A stretch of DNA of 5,605 nt from Kiritimatiellia bacterium (GCA_007134175.1 SLLF01000380.1:1-5605); one strand, 5' to 3'. Positions 1 through 5,171 are shown, counted from the stretch's first letter. Made by a program: numbers and translations. The notes: generated by a model from the letters alone, not told the origin.

Positions 1-480
1 CTCGGGCAAGGGAGCGAACCCTTTCTTAACTTTGTCCTGCCCCGTCGCGGTCAGCGTGGCCAAGGTCCGACCATGAAAGGAATTCCGGAAGGTGATGACC
101 TCGTAACGGCCCTCGGACTGCCCCCAGAGGCGGGCGAGTTTAATCAAGGCCTCATTCGCTTCCGCGCCGGAATTACAAAAAAAACATTTGCCGCCGGTGA
201 GCGACCGCTCGACCAAGGCTTGGGCCAATCGCGGTTGCCACTCGTTGTAGAAAAGATTGGAGACATGCATCAACCGCCCCGCCTGACGCCGGATGGCACG
301 CACGAGTTCAGGATGGCTGTGGCCGAGACCGGTTACCGCAATGCCGGAAAGGAAATCGAGGTATTTGCGGCCGGTCGCGTCCCATACATACGCCCCTTTC
401 CCTCGAACCAGTTCCACCTCGGGCGCATAGGTGGGAATCACATACTGTGCGTGCAACTCCTTGGTCGTCATGGTGGCCAT
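1..480 (-). CDS. argD: Acetylornithine aminotransferase ArgD, N-terminal part
   Basis: This is a class III PLP-dependent aminotransferase that converts N-acetylglutamate semialdehyde plus glutamate to N-acetylornithine in the cytoplasm. The first 160 residues are visible and the gene runs off the left edge, so the PLP-binding lysine is not in view. The sequence shows the typical early block (YVWDATGRKYLDFLSGIAV, about residues 31-49, then GHSHPELV), the PLP-phosphate-binding NSGAEANEALIKLAR (103-117) and FHGRTLATLTATGQ (135-148). The start at 480 (MATMTTKELH) is preferred because a G-rich Shine-Dalgarno-like run lies at about 491-496; the in-frame ATG at 471 lacks one. It lies downstream of argB on the same strand, 157 bp away, as the third gene of an arginine cluster. 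The family also includes GABA, ornithine and succinylornithine aminotransferases, but the context strongly favours ArgD. Confidence 0.93.
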   Translation of the reverse strand, partial: MATMTTKELHAQYVIPTYAPEVELVRGKGAYVWDATGRKYLDFLSGIAVTGLGHSHPELVRAIRRQAGRLMHVSNLFYNEWQPRLAQALVERSLTGGKCFFCNSGAEANEALIKLARLWGQSEGRYEVITFRNSFHGRTLATLTATGQDKVKKGFAPLPE

Positions 481-513
481 ATATTTGTTCCCCCCGCTTG
501 GCGCTAACCTAAC

Positions 514-528
514 GCAGATTTTATCTGC
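514..528. other. Small perfect hairpin in the argB-argD spacer
   Basis: The arms GCAGAT (514-519) and ATCTGC (523-528) form a perfect inverted repeat around a TTT loop. In the argD transcript it sits about 34 nt before the start codon and leaves the ribosome binding site free. No T-run follows it on the minus strand, so it does not look like a terminator. A role as operator or mRNA stability element is possible but unproven. Confidence 0.4.
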
Positions 529-537
529 AACCAATGC

Positions 538-588
538 TGTAGCCGCCCACGTGGGGGGCGGCTGCCGGGCCCAGCGTGCCCGGCTGCA
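538..588. repeat. Back-to-back pair of 7-7-7 GC hairpins (short palindromic repeat)
   Basis: Two hairpins stand head to head, separated by a single T (563). The first has arms GCCGCCC (542-548) and GGGCGGC (556-562) with loop ACGTGGG. The second, read on the minus strand, has arms GCCGGGC and GCCCGGC (584-578 and 570-564) with loop ACGCTGG. The two share arm length, loop length, the GCCG foot and the loop pattern ACGnnGG, while the middle stem bases differ in a compensated way. The outer ends also match as an inverted TGyAGCCG (538-545 and 588-581). This suggests two copies of one hairpin family in opposite orientation. From memory, TGTAGCCG-type hairpin repeats are common between genes in Verrucomicrobia-like genomes. 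It lies between argB and argD and could affect read-through or mRNA processing. No T-tract follows on the minus strand. Confidence 0.7.
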
Positions 589-636
589 ATCATGCACGTT
601 TTTCTCATCTTTTTCAGCAAGACTCTACTAGCCGCG

Positions 637-1509
637 TCACTGTATGATTTCCGTGCCGACACCGCGATCCGTGAACAGCTCCAACAGCAGCGAATGCGGC
701 AAGCCCGCATCGATGATGTGCGTTTTCAACACCCCCGCCTGCAAGGCGTCCACGGCCCCCTGGATCTTCGGCAACATCCCGCCATCGATCACGCCGCGCT
801 TAATCAACGCGTGCACCTCCGCCACCTTGACGGTCGAAATACGCGACTCCTTGTCGCGCGGATCAGCCAGCAGACCCGGCACGTCCGACAAGAAAACCAA
901 TTTGCGGGCATGCAAGCCACGCGCAATCGCTGCGGCCGCGTCGTCGGCGTTGACGTTGTATATGCGGCGCCCTGCATCACGGCCTAGCGGAGTCACTACC
1001 GGCGTGATAGCCGCCTGCAAAAAGGCGTCCACCGGCGTTGCATCCACCTCTTGTACGTCGCCCACATACCCCCAGTCCAGGGTCTTGCCACTGGCCTCAT
1101 CCCGCTTGACGCGCTGGCGCACGCGCAGGATGTCGTCGCCGTGAATACCGCGCGCCTTGCAGCCAAAGGATTGCAGCACAGACACCAGCTGCGGATTCAC
1201 TTGATGGTTCAATACCGACTCCACCACCTCAATCGCTTCCGTATCGGTCACGCGCAATCCCTGGACAAACGTGGATTTCAGCCCCCGCTCCTTCATCACG
1301 CGCGAAATAGCCTTACCGCCGCCGTGCACGATCACCGGCCGCAACCCGACGCACGCCATGAAGGCAATGTCTTTCAGGATATTGGCCACGGCGGTTTCGT
1401 CTTCCATGATACTGCCGCCAAACTTCACCACCACCGTCTCGCCGCGGAACCGCTGGATATACGGTAAGGCTTCTATCAACACAGCGGCTTTTTCAATCAT
1501 CTTCTGCAT
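637..1509 (-). CDS. argB: Acetylglutamate kinase ArgB
   Basis: ArgB phosphorylates N-acetylglutamate with ATP, usually the controlled step of the acetylated arginine pathway. The 290-residue product is a full-length amino acid kinase family protein. Visible motifs are KFGGSIM (29-35), VHGGGK (61-66, substrate-binding glycine loop), RVTD (86-89), YNVNADDAAAAIA (184-196), FLSDVPG (206-212), GGMLPKI (243-249, with a conserved lysine) and the C-terminal LLLELFTDRGVGTEI. The N-terminal helix with EALPYIQRFRG (13-23) is the extension known from hexameric, arginine-inhibited enzymes and is missing in the E. coli type, so feedback inhibition by arginine is expected. Two in-frame starts compete, at 1509 and 1500; neither has a strong ribosome binding site, and I keep the longer one. 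It lies 44 bp downstream of argJ, probably co-transcribed. Confidence 0.96.
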   Translation of the reverse strand: MQKMIEKAAVLIEALPYIQRFRGETVVVKFGGSIMEDETAVANILKDIAFMACVGLRPVIVHGGGKAISRVMKERGLKSTFVQGLRVTDTEAIEVVESVLNHQVNPQLVSVLQSFGCKARGIHGDDILRVRQRVKRDEASGKTLDWGYVGDVQEVDATPVDAFLQAAITPVVTPLGRDAGRRIYNVNADDAAAAIARGLHARKLVFLSDVPGLLADPRDKESRISTVKVAEVHALIKRGVIDGGMLPKIQGAVDALQAGVLKTHIIDAGLPHSLLLELFTDRGVGTEIIQ

Positions 1510-1533
1510 AACAACATACTCTGGGGTTACGAT

Positions 1534-1553
1534 CCGGGTGTCAATCCACCCGG
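1534..1553. other. Intercistronic hairpin abutting the argJ stop codon
   Basis: The perfect arms CCGGGTG (1534-1540) and CACCCGG (1547-1553) flank a 6-nt loop. In the minus-strand transcript the stem begins at the base directly after the argJ TAG stop (1556-1554) and ends 24 nt before the argB start. It has no following T-run, so it is probably not a simple terminator. It could slow 3' exonuclease decay of the argJ message or tune translation of argB, which has a poor ribosome binding site. Confidence 0.55.
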
Positions 1554-2765
1554 CTAAACAACATTAATTCTCACATATTCCTCGGTAATTTCACAGGTAT
1601 ACACCACCGCTGTGCCGCTGCCGATATTCAAATTGACCCTGATCGTAAACGTCGGCTGCTGGATTACCGCTTGCAACTGTTCGTACAGCGTGTCCGCGGC
1701 CACCCCGCGCTGGACCGCTTGGTGGGCATCATACCAGATCGCTACCTGGTCCGCCAGCACCCGGGCACCGGAATACCCGAGACAATCCATCAGTCGTCCC
1801 CAATTGGCTTCGCGCCCGGCCCAGGAGGTCTTGACCAGAAACGAGTTCGCAATGGCGCGGGCAGCCCGGTCAGCATCCGCGTCATCGGCGGCGCCTTCGA
1901 CCAGAATGGTTATCTTCTTGTTAGCGCCTTCACCGTCACCCACGATCTTCAGCGCCAATTGCAGGCATACTTCGTCCAATGCCGCCTGCCATTGCACCCA
2001 TACGGGTTGGTCCGGCGTCCAGGCCCCGCCTGCTGTCGCCTGCCCGTTGGCTAAACAGAGAACGGTGTCGTTGGTGCTTTGGTCACCATCCACCGTGATC
2101 CGGTTGAAACTGCGGTTCACCGCCATCGCCAGACTCGCTTGTAGCGCGGCCGGCTCGATGGCGGCGTCGGTCATGATGAAGGCCAGCATCGTCGCCATAT
2201 TCGGTTCGATCATCCCTGCGCCCTTCGCCAATCCGGTTATCGTCACCGGGGATCCGTCCACGTCCAGTTGCACGGTCCAGTGCTTTATCCGCAGGTCCGT
2301 GGTCATAATCGCCCGGGCCGCGTTGTGGCCGCCATCACGGCTCAGGGCCGCAGCGGCCGCGCCAATACCGGATTCCACCTGCGGTAGCGGTAGACGGTCA
2401 CCGATATGACCGGTGGAACAAACCCACACCTCGTGGGGTTCCACCCCCAGCGCTGCCGCGGCGTGCTCGGCCATCCGGCGAGCATCCTGATCACCTGCCG
2501 CGCCGGTACAGGCATTGGCGTTGCCGCTATTGGCCACCACCGCCCTCCCCGGCCGACGCTCCGCCAAACGGGCGCGGCACCACCTGACCGGTGCCGCCGG
2601 CACCTGGTTCGTAGTAAAAACCCCGGCCATGGCGGCAGGTGCGTCCGAGACCAACAAGGCCACATCCTTGGCCCCACTCGCCTTGATCCCCGCGCTCACA
2701 CCAGCCGCGCGATAGCCGACCGGTAGCGTCAATTCATCCTGTCCGATTAACGGTTGTTGTTTCAT
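1554..2765 (-). CDS. argJ: Bifunctional ornithine acetyltransferase / N-acetylglutamate synthase ArgJ
   Basis: ArgJ moves the acetyl group from N-acetylornithine to glutamate and, in bifunctional forms, also acetylates glutamate with acetyl-CoA. The 403 residues fit the family. The precursor cleaves itself between Ala191 and Thr192 in KGAGMIEPNMATML (181-194), freeing the threonine nucleophile. Also visible are VANSGNANACTG (77-88), the oxyanion segment STGHIG (117-122, with His where Val is common), TTD (155-157), NRSFNRITVDGDQSTNDT (217-234), GDGEGA (276-281, with the active-site Glu) and NSFLVKT (307-313, with Phe where Pro is usual). The C-terminus ends YVRINVV, two residues after the conserved Asn401; family members usually continue to a terminal Ser or Thr. 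The start at 2765 fits the family N-terminus although its ribosome binding site is weak. The sequence cannot tell mono- from bifunctional enzyme; with no argA or argE in view this stays open. Confidence 0.95.
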   Translation of the reverse strand: MKQQPLIGQDELTLPVGYRAAGVSAGIKASGAKDVALLVSDAPAAMAGVFTTNQVPAAPVRWCRARLAERRPGRAVVANSGNANACTGAAGDQDARRMAEHAAAALGVEPHEVWVCSTGHIGDRLPLPQVESGIGAAAAALSRDGGHNAARAIMTTDLRIKHWTVQLDVDGSPVTITGLAKGAGMIEPNMATMLAFIMTDAAIEPAALQASLAMAVNRSFNRITVDGDQSTNDTVLCLANGQATAGGAWTPDQPVWVQWQAALDEVCLQLALKIVGDGEGANKKITILVEGAADDADADRAARAIANSFLVKTSWAGREANWGRLMDCLGYSGARVLADQVAIWYDAHQAVQRGVAADTLYEQLQAVIQQPTFTIRVNLNIGSGTAVVYTCEITEEYVRINVV

Positions 2766-2833
2766 ATCATTCGATCATAATACACCTGACGCGGGGATTG
2801 GTTGCGATAATTTCGCCGGCAAACGCCTGGCCG

Positions 2834-2847
2834 CACGGTACACCGTG
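2834..2847. promoter_or_regulatory. Operator-like palindrome upstream of argJ
   Basis: The arms CACGGT (2834-2839) and ACCGTG (2842-2847) form a perfect inverted repeat with a 2-base centre, about 70 bp before the argJ start. This size and symmetry suit a dimeric repressor site. It does not resemble the AT-rich ArgR box of enterobacteria. A chance palindrome in GC-rich DNA is also possible. Confidence 0.3.
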
Positions 2848-2871
2848 TTAAGCCGCGCACGCTGGCCTTCT

Positions 2872-3002
2872 GTTATTTTGAGCGGAGCGGAAGCGCAGCC
2901 GAACAATCTCGTTCTTCGCCGTGCCGGGTGGTGTTTGAATCCGCACCCAAACACGATGGTGGCTAGCCCGGTTCTGAGATGTCTCGACAAGCTCGACATG
3001 AC
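2872..3002. repeat. Nested imperfect palindrome of the GAGCGGAGC...GACATGAC type
   Basis: The left end (2872-2910) contains TTGAGCGGAGCGGAAGCGC and ends in GAACAATCTC. The right end (2976-3002) contains GAGATGTCTCGACAAGC and ends in GACATGAC. The outer 12 bases pair imperfectly (GTTATTTTGAGC against GTCATGTCGAGC) and the inner edges pair as AATCTC/GAGATG. Further inside are nested arms CCGGG (2924-2928)/CCCGG (2967-2971) and GTGTTTG (2931-2937)/CAAACAC (2948-2954). The element resembles the widespread 'TCATTCTGAGC...GAAGAATCTC' interspersed repeat and its 'GTCATGTCGAGC...' variant found between genes in many bacteria. That likeness is from memory, not from a search. It carries no transposase and could be a MITE- or REP-like passenger. 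Confidence 0.6.
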
Positions 3003-3171
3003 CAAGTCCCTTCATATTCAACAACAGACTCCACCCACGCCCCTCCGCACTTACTCCATCTACTACTTACAGCGCCATGCGCCCTGCACCTGATGGCCGG
3101 AAATCGTAAAGACATTTGCCTAAACTTGCAAGCGACCGTGATCGGTGTCTCGTCATCTAATGCCTGCTGTG

Positions 3172-3187
3172 CCCCCCCCAAAAAAAA
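3172..3187. repeat. C8A8 homopolymer tract
   Basis: Eight C (3172-3179) are followed directly by eight A (3180-3187). On the minus strand this reads T8 then G8, and the T8 may be the U-tract of the mnmA terminator. Such runs are prone to slippage and to sequencing error. It lies outside any credible coding region. Confidence 0.8.
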
Positions 3188-3225
3188 GATGGAATAACAC
3201 CGGACGCGGAAGTGCGTCCGTTCCG
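3180..3225 (-). terminator. Probable intrinsic terminator of mnmA
   Basis: Read on the minus strand, about 30 bp after the mnmA stop, the arms CGGACGC (3220-3214) and GCGTCCG (3207-3201) form a perfect 7-bp stem with a 6-nt loop. If a short bulge is allowed, GGAA (3224-3221) can also pair with TTCC (3194-3191), bringing the stem to within 3 bases of a T8 run (3187-3180). Without that extension the T-run is about 13 bases from the stem, so the fit to a classical terminator is imperfect. Confidence 0.5.
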
Positions 3226-3251
3226 GAGAAGAAGCGATACCCGCTGATCCC

Positions 3252-4466
3252 TCAGAACCGCAGCGCCTCAATATCCACATACACGCCCCCGCCCAGAAGT
3301 TGTTCGCCATCATAGAGGGCGCAGATCTGGCCCACGGCCAGCGCGCGCTGGGGGTGTTCCCATTCGATCCGCAGCTGCCCATCCGCCAGTGGAATCACGT
3401 GTACCGGAGTCGACGGCGCTCGGTAGCGCGGCCGGGCCAGGCAATCGACCGGCTGCCGGATCAGCGTGCCGGTGAAACTGACGCCACTGAGGGTACAGGC
3501 GGTTGCATAAAGACGAGGCGTTTCCGGTGCATCAAACCCCACCACCAATTCACGGGTGGCGGTCCGCTTTTCCACGACCACATAGTGCTGCTTATAGGTG
3601 TTGGAGGCCACGGCAATCCCTTTCCGCTGGCCCAGTGTGAAGTAGTGCAAGCCGCGGTGTGTGCCGAGTCGTTTGCCTTGCGTATCGACAATAGATCCCG
3701 GCTCGTCCGGCAAGTAGGCCTGGAGGAAATCGGCCATTTTGACATTGCCGATGAAACAGATCCCCTGACTGTCCTTCTTGGTCGCGTTCGGCAAGCCCAA
3801 GCGGCGGGCCACTGCACGGACCTCGCCTTTCACCAGGTGACCGATCGGGAAACGGGCATCCTGCACCTGTTCCGGTCGCATTAGCGCCAGAAAATAAGTC
3901 TGATCTTTGCCGGGATCCCGTCCGGTCCAGATCGAGCGTGTACCGTCGGCCACCATCATGGAACGTGCATAATGGCCCGTCGCCACGGAGGCGAATCCGC
4001 GTTCCCGCGCCCAGTCGAGGAACACCCCGAACTTGATCTCGCGATTGCAGAAAACGTCTGGGTTGGGCGTGATACCCTCGGCGTAGCCGCGCAAGAGGTA
4101 CTCGACAATCCGCTCCTTGTAATCGTCCATCAAGTTGACCACCTCGAACGGGATGCCGAGTTTTTCCGCCACCGCCCGCGCATCGGCCACGTCTTGTTGC
4201 CAGGGGCAATCACCGATCACGTCAACCTCGTTGATCCAGTTCTTCATGTAGGCGCCATGAACGTCATGGCCCTGCTCCTGCAGCAGCGCCGCCGCGACGC
4301 TGCTGTCAACGCCCCCGGACATAGCGACCAGCACACGCTCTTTCCCTTGGCCGCCAGCCAACTCGGGCCATGCAGACTCAACCGCAGCGGTCGGCCGCTC
4401 GACAGCAGGGCGGCGCTCCGTCGCCACCGTAGCCGTCTTGTCAACACCTTGCCATTTCGTTGTCAT
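3252..4466 (-). CDS. mnmA: tRNA-specific 2-thiouridylase MnmA
   Basis: MnmA activates the C2 position of wobble uridine 34 in Lys, Glu and Gln tRNAs with ATP and transfers sulfur delivered by a relay, giving 2-thiouridine. The protein shows the PP-loop SGGVDSS (50-56), the first catalytic cysteine in [15 protein letters not shown] (Cys140), TGHYAR (163-168), [12 protein letters not shown] (182-193), the second catalytic cysteine in GICFIG (Cys237), LGQRKG (278-283) and a C-terminal barrel ending in [14 protein letters not shown]. Both active-site cysteines are present. The length of 404 is above the usual roughly 360 because about 43 residues of low-complexity, Ala/Glu/Arg-rich sequence precede RVLVAMSGG. 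The ATG at 4466 has no clear ribosome binding site. Internal starts such as TTG at codon 36 or GTG at codon 45 (after AAGGGAAAGAGC) would give a normal N-terminus. The GDCPWQQD segment (85-92) fits PVC-type homologues as I remember them. Confidence 0.95.
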   Translation of the reverse strand: MTTKWQGVDKTATVATERRPAVERPTAAVESAWPELAGGQGKERVLVAMSGGVDSSVAAALLQEQGHDVHGAYMKNWINEVDVIGDCPWQQDVADARAVAEKLGIPFEVVNLMDDYKERIVEYLLRGYAEGITPNPDVFCNREIKFGVFLDWARERGFASVATGHYARSMMVADGTRSIWTGRDPGKDQTYFLALMRPEQVQDARFPIGHLVKGEVRAVARRLGLPNATKKDSQGICFIGNVKMADFLQAYLPDEPGSIVDTQGKRLGTHRGLHYFTLGQRKGIAVASNTYKQHYVVVEKRTATRELVVGFDAPETPRLYATACTLSGVSFTGTLIRQPVDCLARPRYRAPSTPVHVIPLADGQLRIEWEHPQRALAVGQICALYDGEQLLGGGVYVDIEALRF

Positions 4467-4516
4467 GATACCGTTGTGCTAACGAGCAATGCTAGCGATC
4501 CCCTTAACCCCCCGTT

Positions 4517-4535
4517 CACAGAACTGATTTCTGTG
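4517..4535. other. Hairpin in the mnmA leader
   Basis: The perfect arms CACAGAA (4517-4523) and TTCTGTG (4529-4535) flank a 5-nt loop, about 50 bp before the annotated mnmA start. On the minus strand it is followed by a G-rich run (4513-4506 region), not by T, so it does not look like a terminator. It could be an operator or a leader stem. Confidence 0.4.
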
Positions 4536-4561
4536 CGTGCGAAAGTTGTTGCTGTTCAATA

Positions 4562-4614
4562 ACCAATGACGAAATACCCAAGACCGAATGAAATCCGAAG
4601 TCCTAAATCCGAAC
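4562..4614. repeat. Degenerate ATGACGAA / AAATCCGAA interspersed repeat
   Basis: The plus strand reads as worn short units: ATGACGAA, ACCGAATG, then AAATCCGAA twice (4591-4599 and 4605-4613, period 14). Strings of this type (ATGACGAA, CCGAAGTCCGAAATCCGAA) are, from memory, frequent between genes in Verrucomicrobia, Planctomycetes and related genomes. It explains the odd open frame on the minus strand here (4479-4730), which is repeat DNA rather than a gene of its own. Confidence 0.6.
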
Positions 4615-4656
4615 CCATTTCTCGTCAGGCAATGGCCATTCGCTGGCGTCATCTTC

Positions 4657-4791
4657 TCATCGCCTTGCGCGAACGAAGGGACCGTATTCCTCGCCGGTTT
4701 CCGCGTCATACAGAACAAATTGGCCGGCATAGCTCAACCCACCCCAGGCGAGGACCATATAGACACCGACAACGAAAAAACCCTTATTCAT
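4657..4791 (-). CDS. Small signal-peptide or single-span protein, 44 residues
   Basis: I do not recognise this gene family. The product starts MNKGFFVVGVYMVLAWGGLSYA: one positive charge, a hydrophobic stretch of about 17 residues and an SYA-GQ end that fits a signal peptidase I site, so it is either exported or membrane-anchored. The remainder (GQFVLYDAETGEEYGPFVRARR) is short and polar. The start at 4791 is supported by an excellent AGGAGG (4804-4799) 7 bases upstream; the adjacent ATG at 4794 would be only 4 bases away. The strong ribosome binding site and the signal-like N-terminus argue that it is real despite its size. The TG-x-x-YGPF segment recalls short 'YGPF' modules that normally continue further. 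The frame one base on stays open (AQGDEKMTPANGHCLT), so a frameshift may have shortened the protein. It lies 190 bp upstream of mnmA on the same strand. Confidence 0.6.
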   Translation of the reverse strand: MNKGFFVVGVYMVLAWGGLSYAGQFVLYDAETGEEYGPFVRARR

Positions 4792-4798
4792 CATGTTC

Positions 4799-4804
4799 CC
4801 TCCT
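4799..4804 (-). promoter_or_regulatory. Consensus Shine-Dalgarno site of the 44-residue gene
   Basis: A perfect AGGAGG on the minus strand (4804-4799) stands 7 bases before the ATG at 4791. It is the best ribosome binding site in the window and decides between the two tandem ATGs at 4794 and 4791. It lies in a purine-rich run that extends to about 4812. Confidence 0.75.
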
Positions 4805-4812
4805 CTCCCCCC

Positions 4813-4866
4813 TCGTACTATCGCGGTAATCCTACTCGTAATCGTGCTTATCGTTACGTAATAATA
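4813..4866. repeat. Degenerate CGTAAT / ATTACG tandem repeat
   Basis: The plus strand is a run of related 6-9-base units: CGTACTAT, CGCGGTAAT, CGTAAT, CGTGCTTAT, CGTTA, CGTAATAAT. On the minus strand this reads as ATTACG and GAGTAGG units. Similar 'ATTACGAGTACGATTACG' strings are, from memory, scattered in PVC-type genomes. Here it forms the leader of the 44-residue gene, directly before its ribosome binding site. Confidence 0.55.
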
Positions 4867-4888
4867 CCCTTTTTCACCACGCTTTCCC

Positions 4889-5020
4889 CTGTCCGCCGAC
4901 AGTAATGCTAATCTTCCCTGCGGCATCGTGTCGAGACGGTTTCGCGTCCAAGCCAGGGGGGGCGGAATTCCCAGCGAAGTATCACCAGGGATTGGGGTGC
5001 CCGTCATGCTTCGTTTTTTT
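4889..5020 (+). ncRNA. Candidate structured RNA ending in an intrinsic terminator
   Basis: The plus strand folds by eye into a series of stems: CTGTC (4889-4893)/GACAG (4898-4902); an enclosing stem CCCTG (4916-4920)/CAGGG (4954-4958), extendable by G-U pairs, around GACG (4935-4938)/CGTC (4945-4948); and then a terminator hairpin with a T7 run (4973-5020). No plus-strand gene lies to the left that this terminator could serve. A transcript starting near the AT-rich TAATAAT (4859-4865) would be about 145 nt long. It could be a small RNA or an attenuating leader for the GNAT gene 180 bp further on. I cannot match it to a known riboswitch or RNA family. The left end is only a guess. Confidence 0.3.
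4973..5020 (+). terminator. Intrinsic terminator on the plus strand
   Basis: CGAAGTAT (4975-4982) pairs with ATGCTTCG (5006-5013), including one G-U pair, and the stem extends outward by G-U and A-U pairs to 10 bp. Inside, CACC (4983-4986) pairs with GGTG (4996-4999). Seven T (5014-5020) follow directly, as expected for a rho-independent terminator read left to right. The minus strand has no T-run at the opposite end, so the signal is one-directional. Confidence 0.6.
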
Positions 5021-5067
5021 GGTGGCGATTTACTTCGCTTGGTCGTAATAATGTAGGCCTGCCACCA
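5020..5067. other. Long-loop inverted repeat
   Basis: TGGTGGC (5020-5026) and GCCACCA (5061-5067) are exact reverse complements with 34 bases between them. The loop carries the second CGTAATAAT copy. It sits between the plus-strand terminator and the GNAT gene; it could close a leader stem, or be chance. Confidence 0.3.
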
Positions 5068-5135
5068 TGTGCATGTTGCCTAATGCGGTTACACAACACC
5101 ATGTTACAGATCGATTTGATGCCACGCCACCCCCT

Positions 5136-5171
5136 GCGTGAAGACTTTTCTAATCTTCATGCCGACGGCAT
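5136..5171 (+). promoter_or_regulatory. Two overlapping hairpins just before the GNAT gene
   Basis: GCGTGAAGA (5136-5144) pairs with TCTTCATGC (5154-5162) over 9 positions with one G-U pair. Its 3' arm overlaps ATGCCG (5159-5164), which pairs with CGGCAT (5166-5171) in a perfect palindrome around a single A. The two folds compete for 5159-5162. The set ends 30 bases before the GNAT start and does not cover its ribosome binding site. The compact palindrome could equally be a DNA operator. Confidence 0.4.

Larger units (their letters stand above)
2766..3251. other. Gene-free spacer between mnmA and argJ
   Basis: No convincing gene lies in these 486 bp. Open frames here are short, unlike any family I know, and run through repeat DNA. 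The stretch contains, from the mnmA side, a hairpin plus T-run (probable mnmA terminator), a C8A8 homopolymer, a sequence without recognisable features (about 3010-3170), a palindromic interspersed repeat, and a small operator-like palindrome close to argJ. On the minus strand a TATTAT hexamer (2782-2777) could be a -10 box, but it would start transcription only a few bases before the argJ ATG and has no clear -35 partner, so the argJ promoter is not established. The length and the terminator suggest that argJ is transcribed separately from mnmA. Confidence 0.6.
4467..4656. other. Spacer between the small gene and mnmA
   Basis: This 190-bp stretch holds the presumed mnmA leader, a hairpin and an interspersed repeat, described separately. 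I see no convincing -35/-10 pair for mnmA. No T-rich terminator is evident after the small gene upstream, so read-through from it into mnmA is possible. Confidence 0.5.

Noticed and set aside
73..507. Plus-strand open frame opposite argD
   Set aside because: It is the antisense shadow of the ArgD coding sequence, which carries clear aminotransferase motifs.
541..605. Twin hairpins followed by T5 read as a plus-strand terminator
   Set aside because: The T-run is 12 bases from the stem and there is no plus-strand gene to terminate; the repeat-family reading is better.
1497..1517. Six-codon upstream frame overlapping the argB start (ATG at 1517, stop at 1499-1497)
   Set aside because: Its stop overlaps the second argB ATG, which is suggestive, but it has no ribosome binding site and is short enough to be chance.
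1612..2409. Open frame of 265 codons on the plus strand opposite argJ
   Set aside because: It lies wholly antisense to a certain gene, has no family features, and is explained by GC-rich codon use in argJ.
2775..3005. 76-codon minus-strand open frame ending just before argJ
   Set aside because: Most of it is the palindromic repeat at 2872-3002, and the remainder matches nothing I recognise. A relic of a lost gene cannot be excluded but is not supported.
2963..3382. 139-codon minus-strand open frame across the end of mnmA and the spacer
   Set aside because: It overlaps the mnmA C-terminus in another frame and runs through homopolymer and repeat DNA; its composition is not protein-like.
3592..4209. 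205-codon open frame on the minus strand inside mnmA
   Set aside because: It is an alternative frame of mnmA, rich in Arg and Gly, with no recognisable domain.
4479..4730. 83-codon minus-strand open frame
   Set aside because: It overlaps the better supported 44-residue gene in another frame and its second half is the AAATCCGAA repeat. It is used only as evidence for a possible frameshift.
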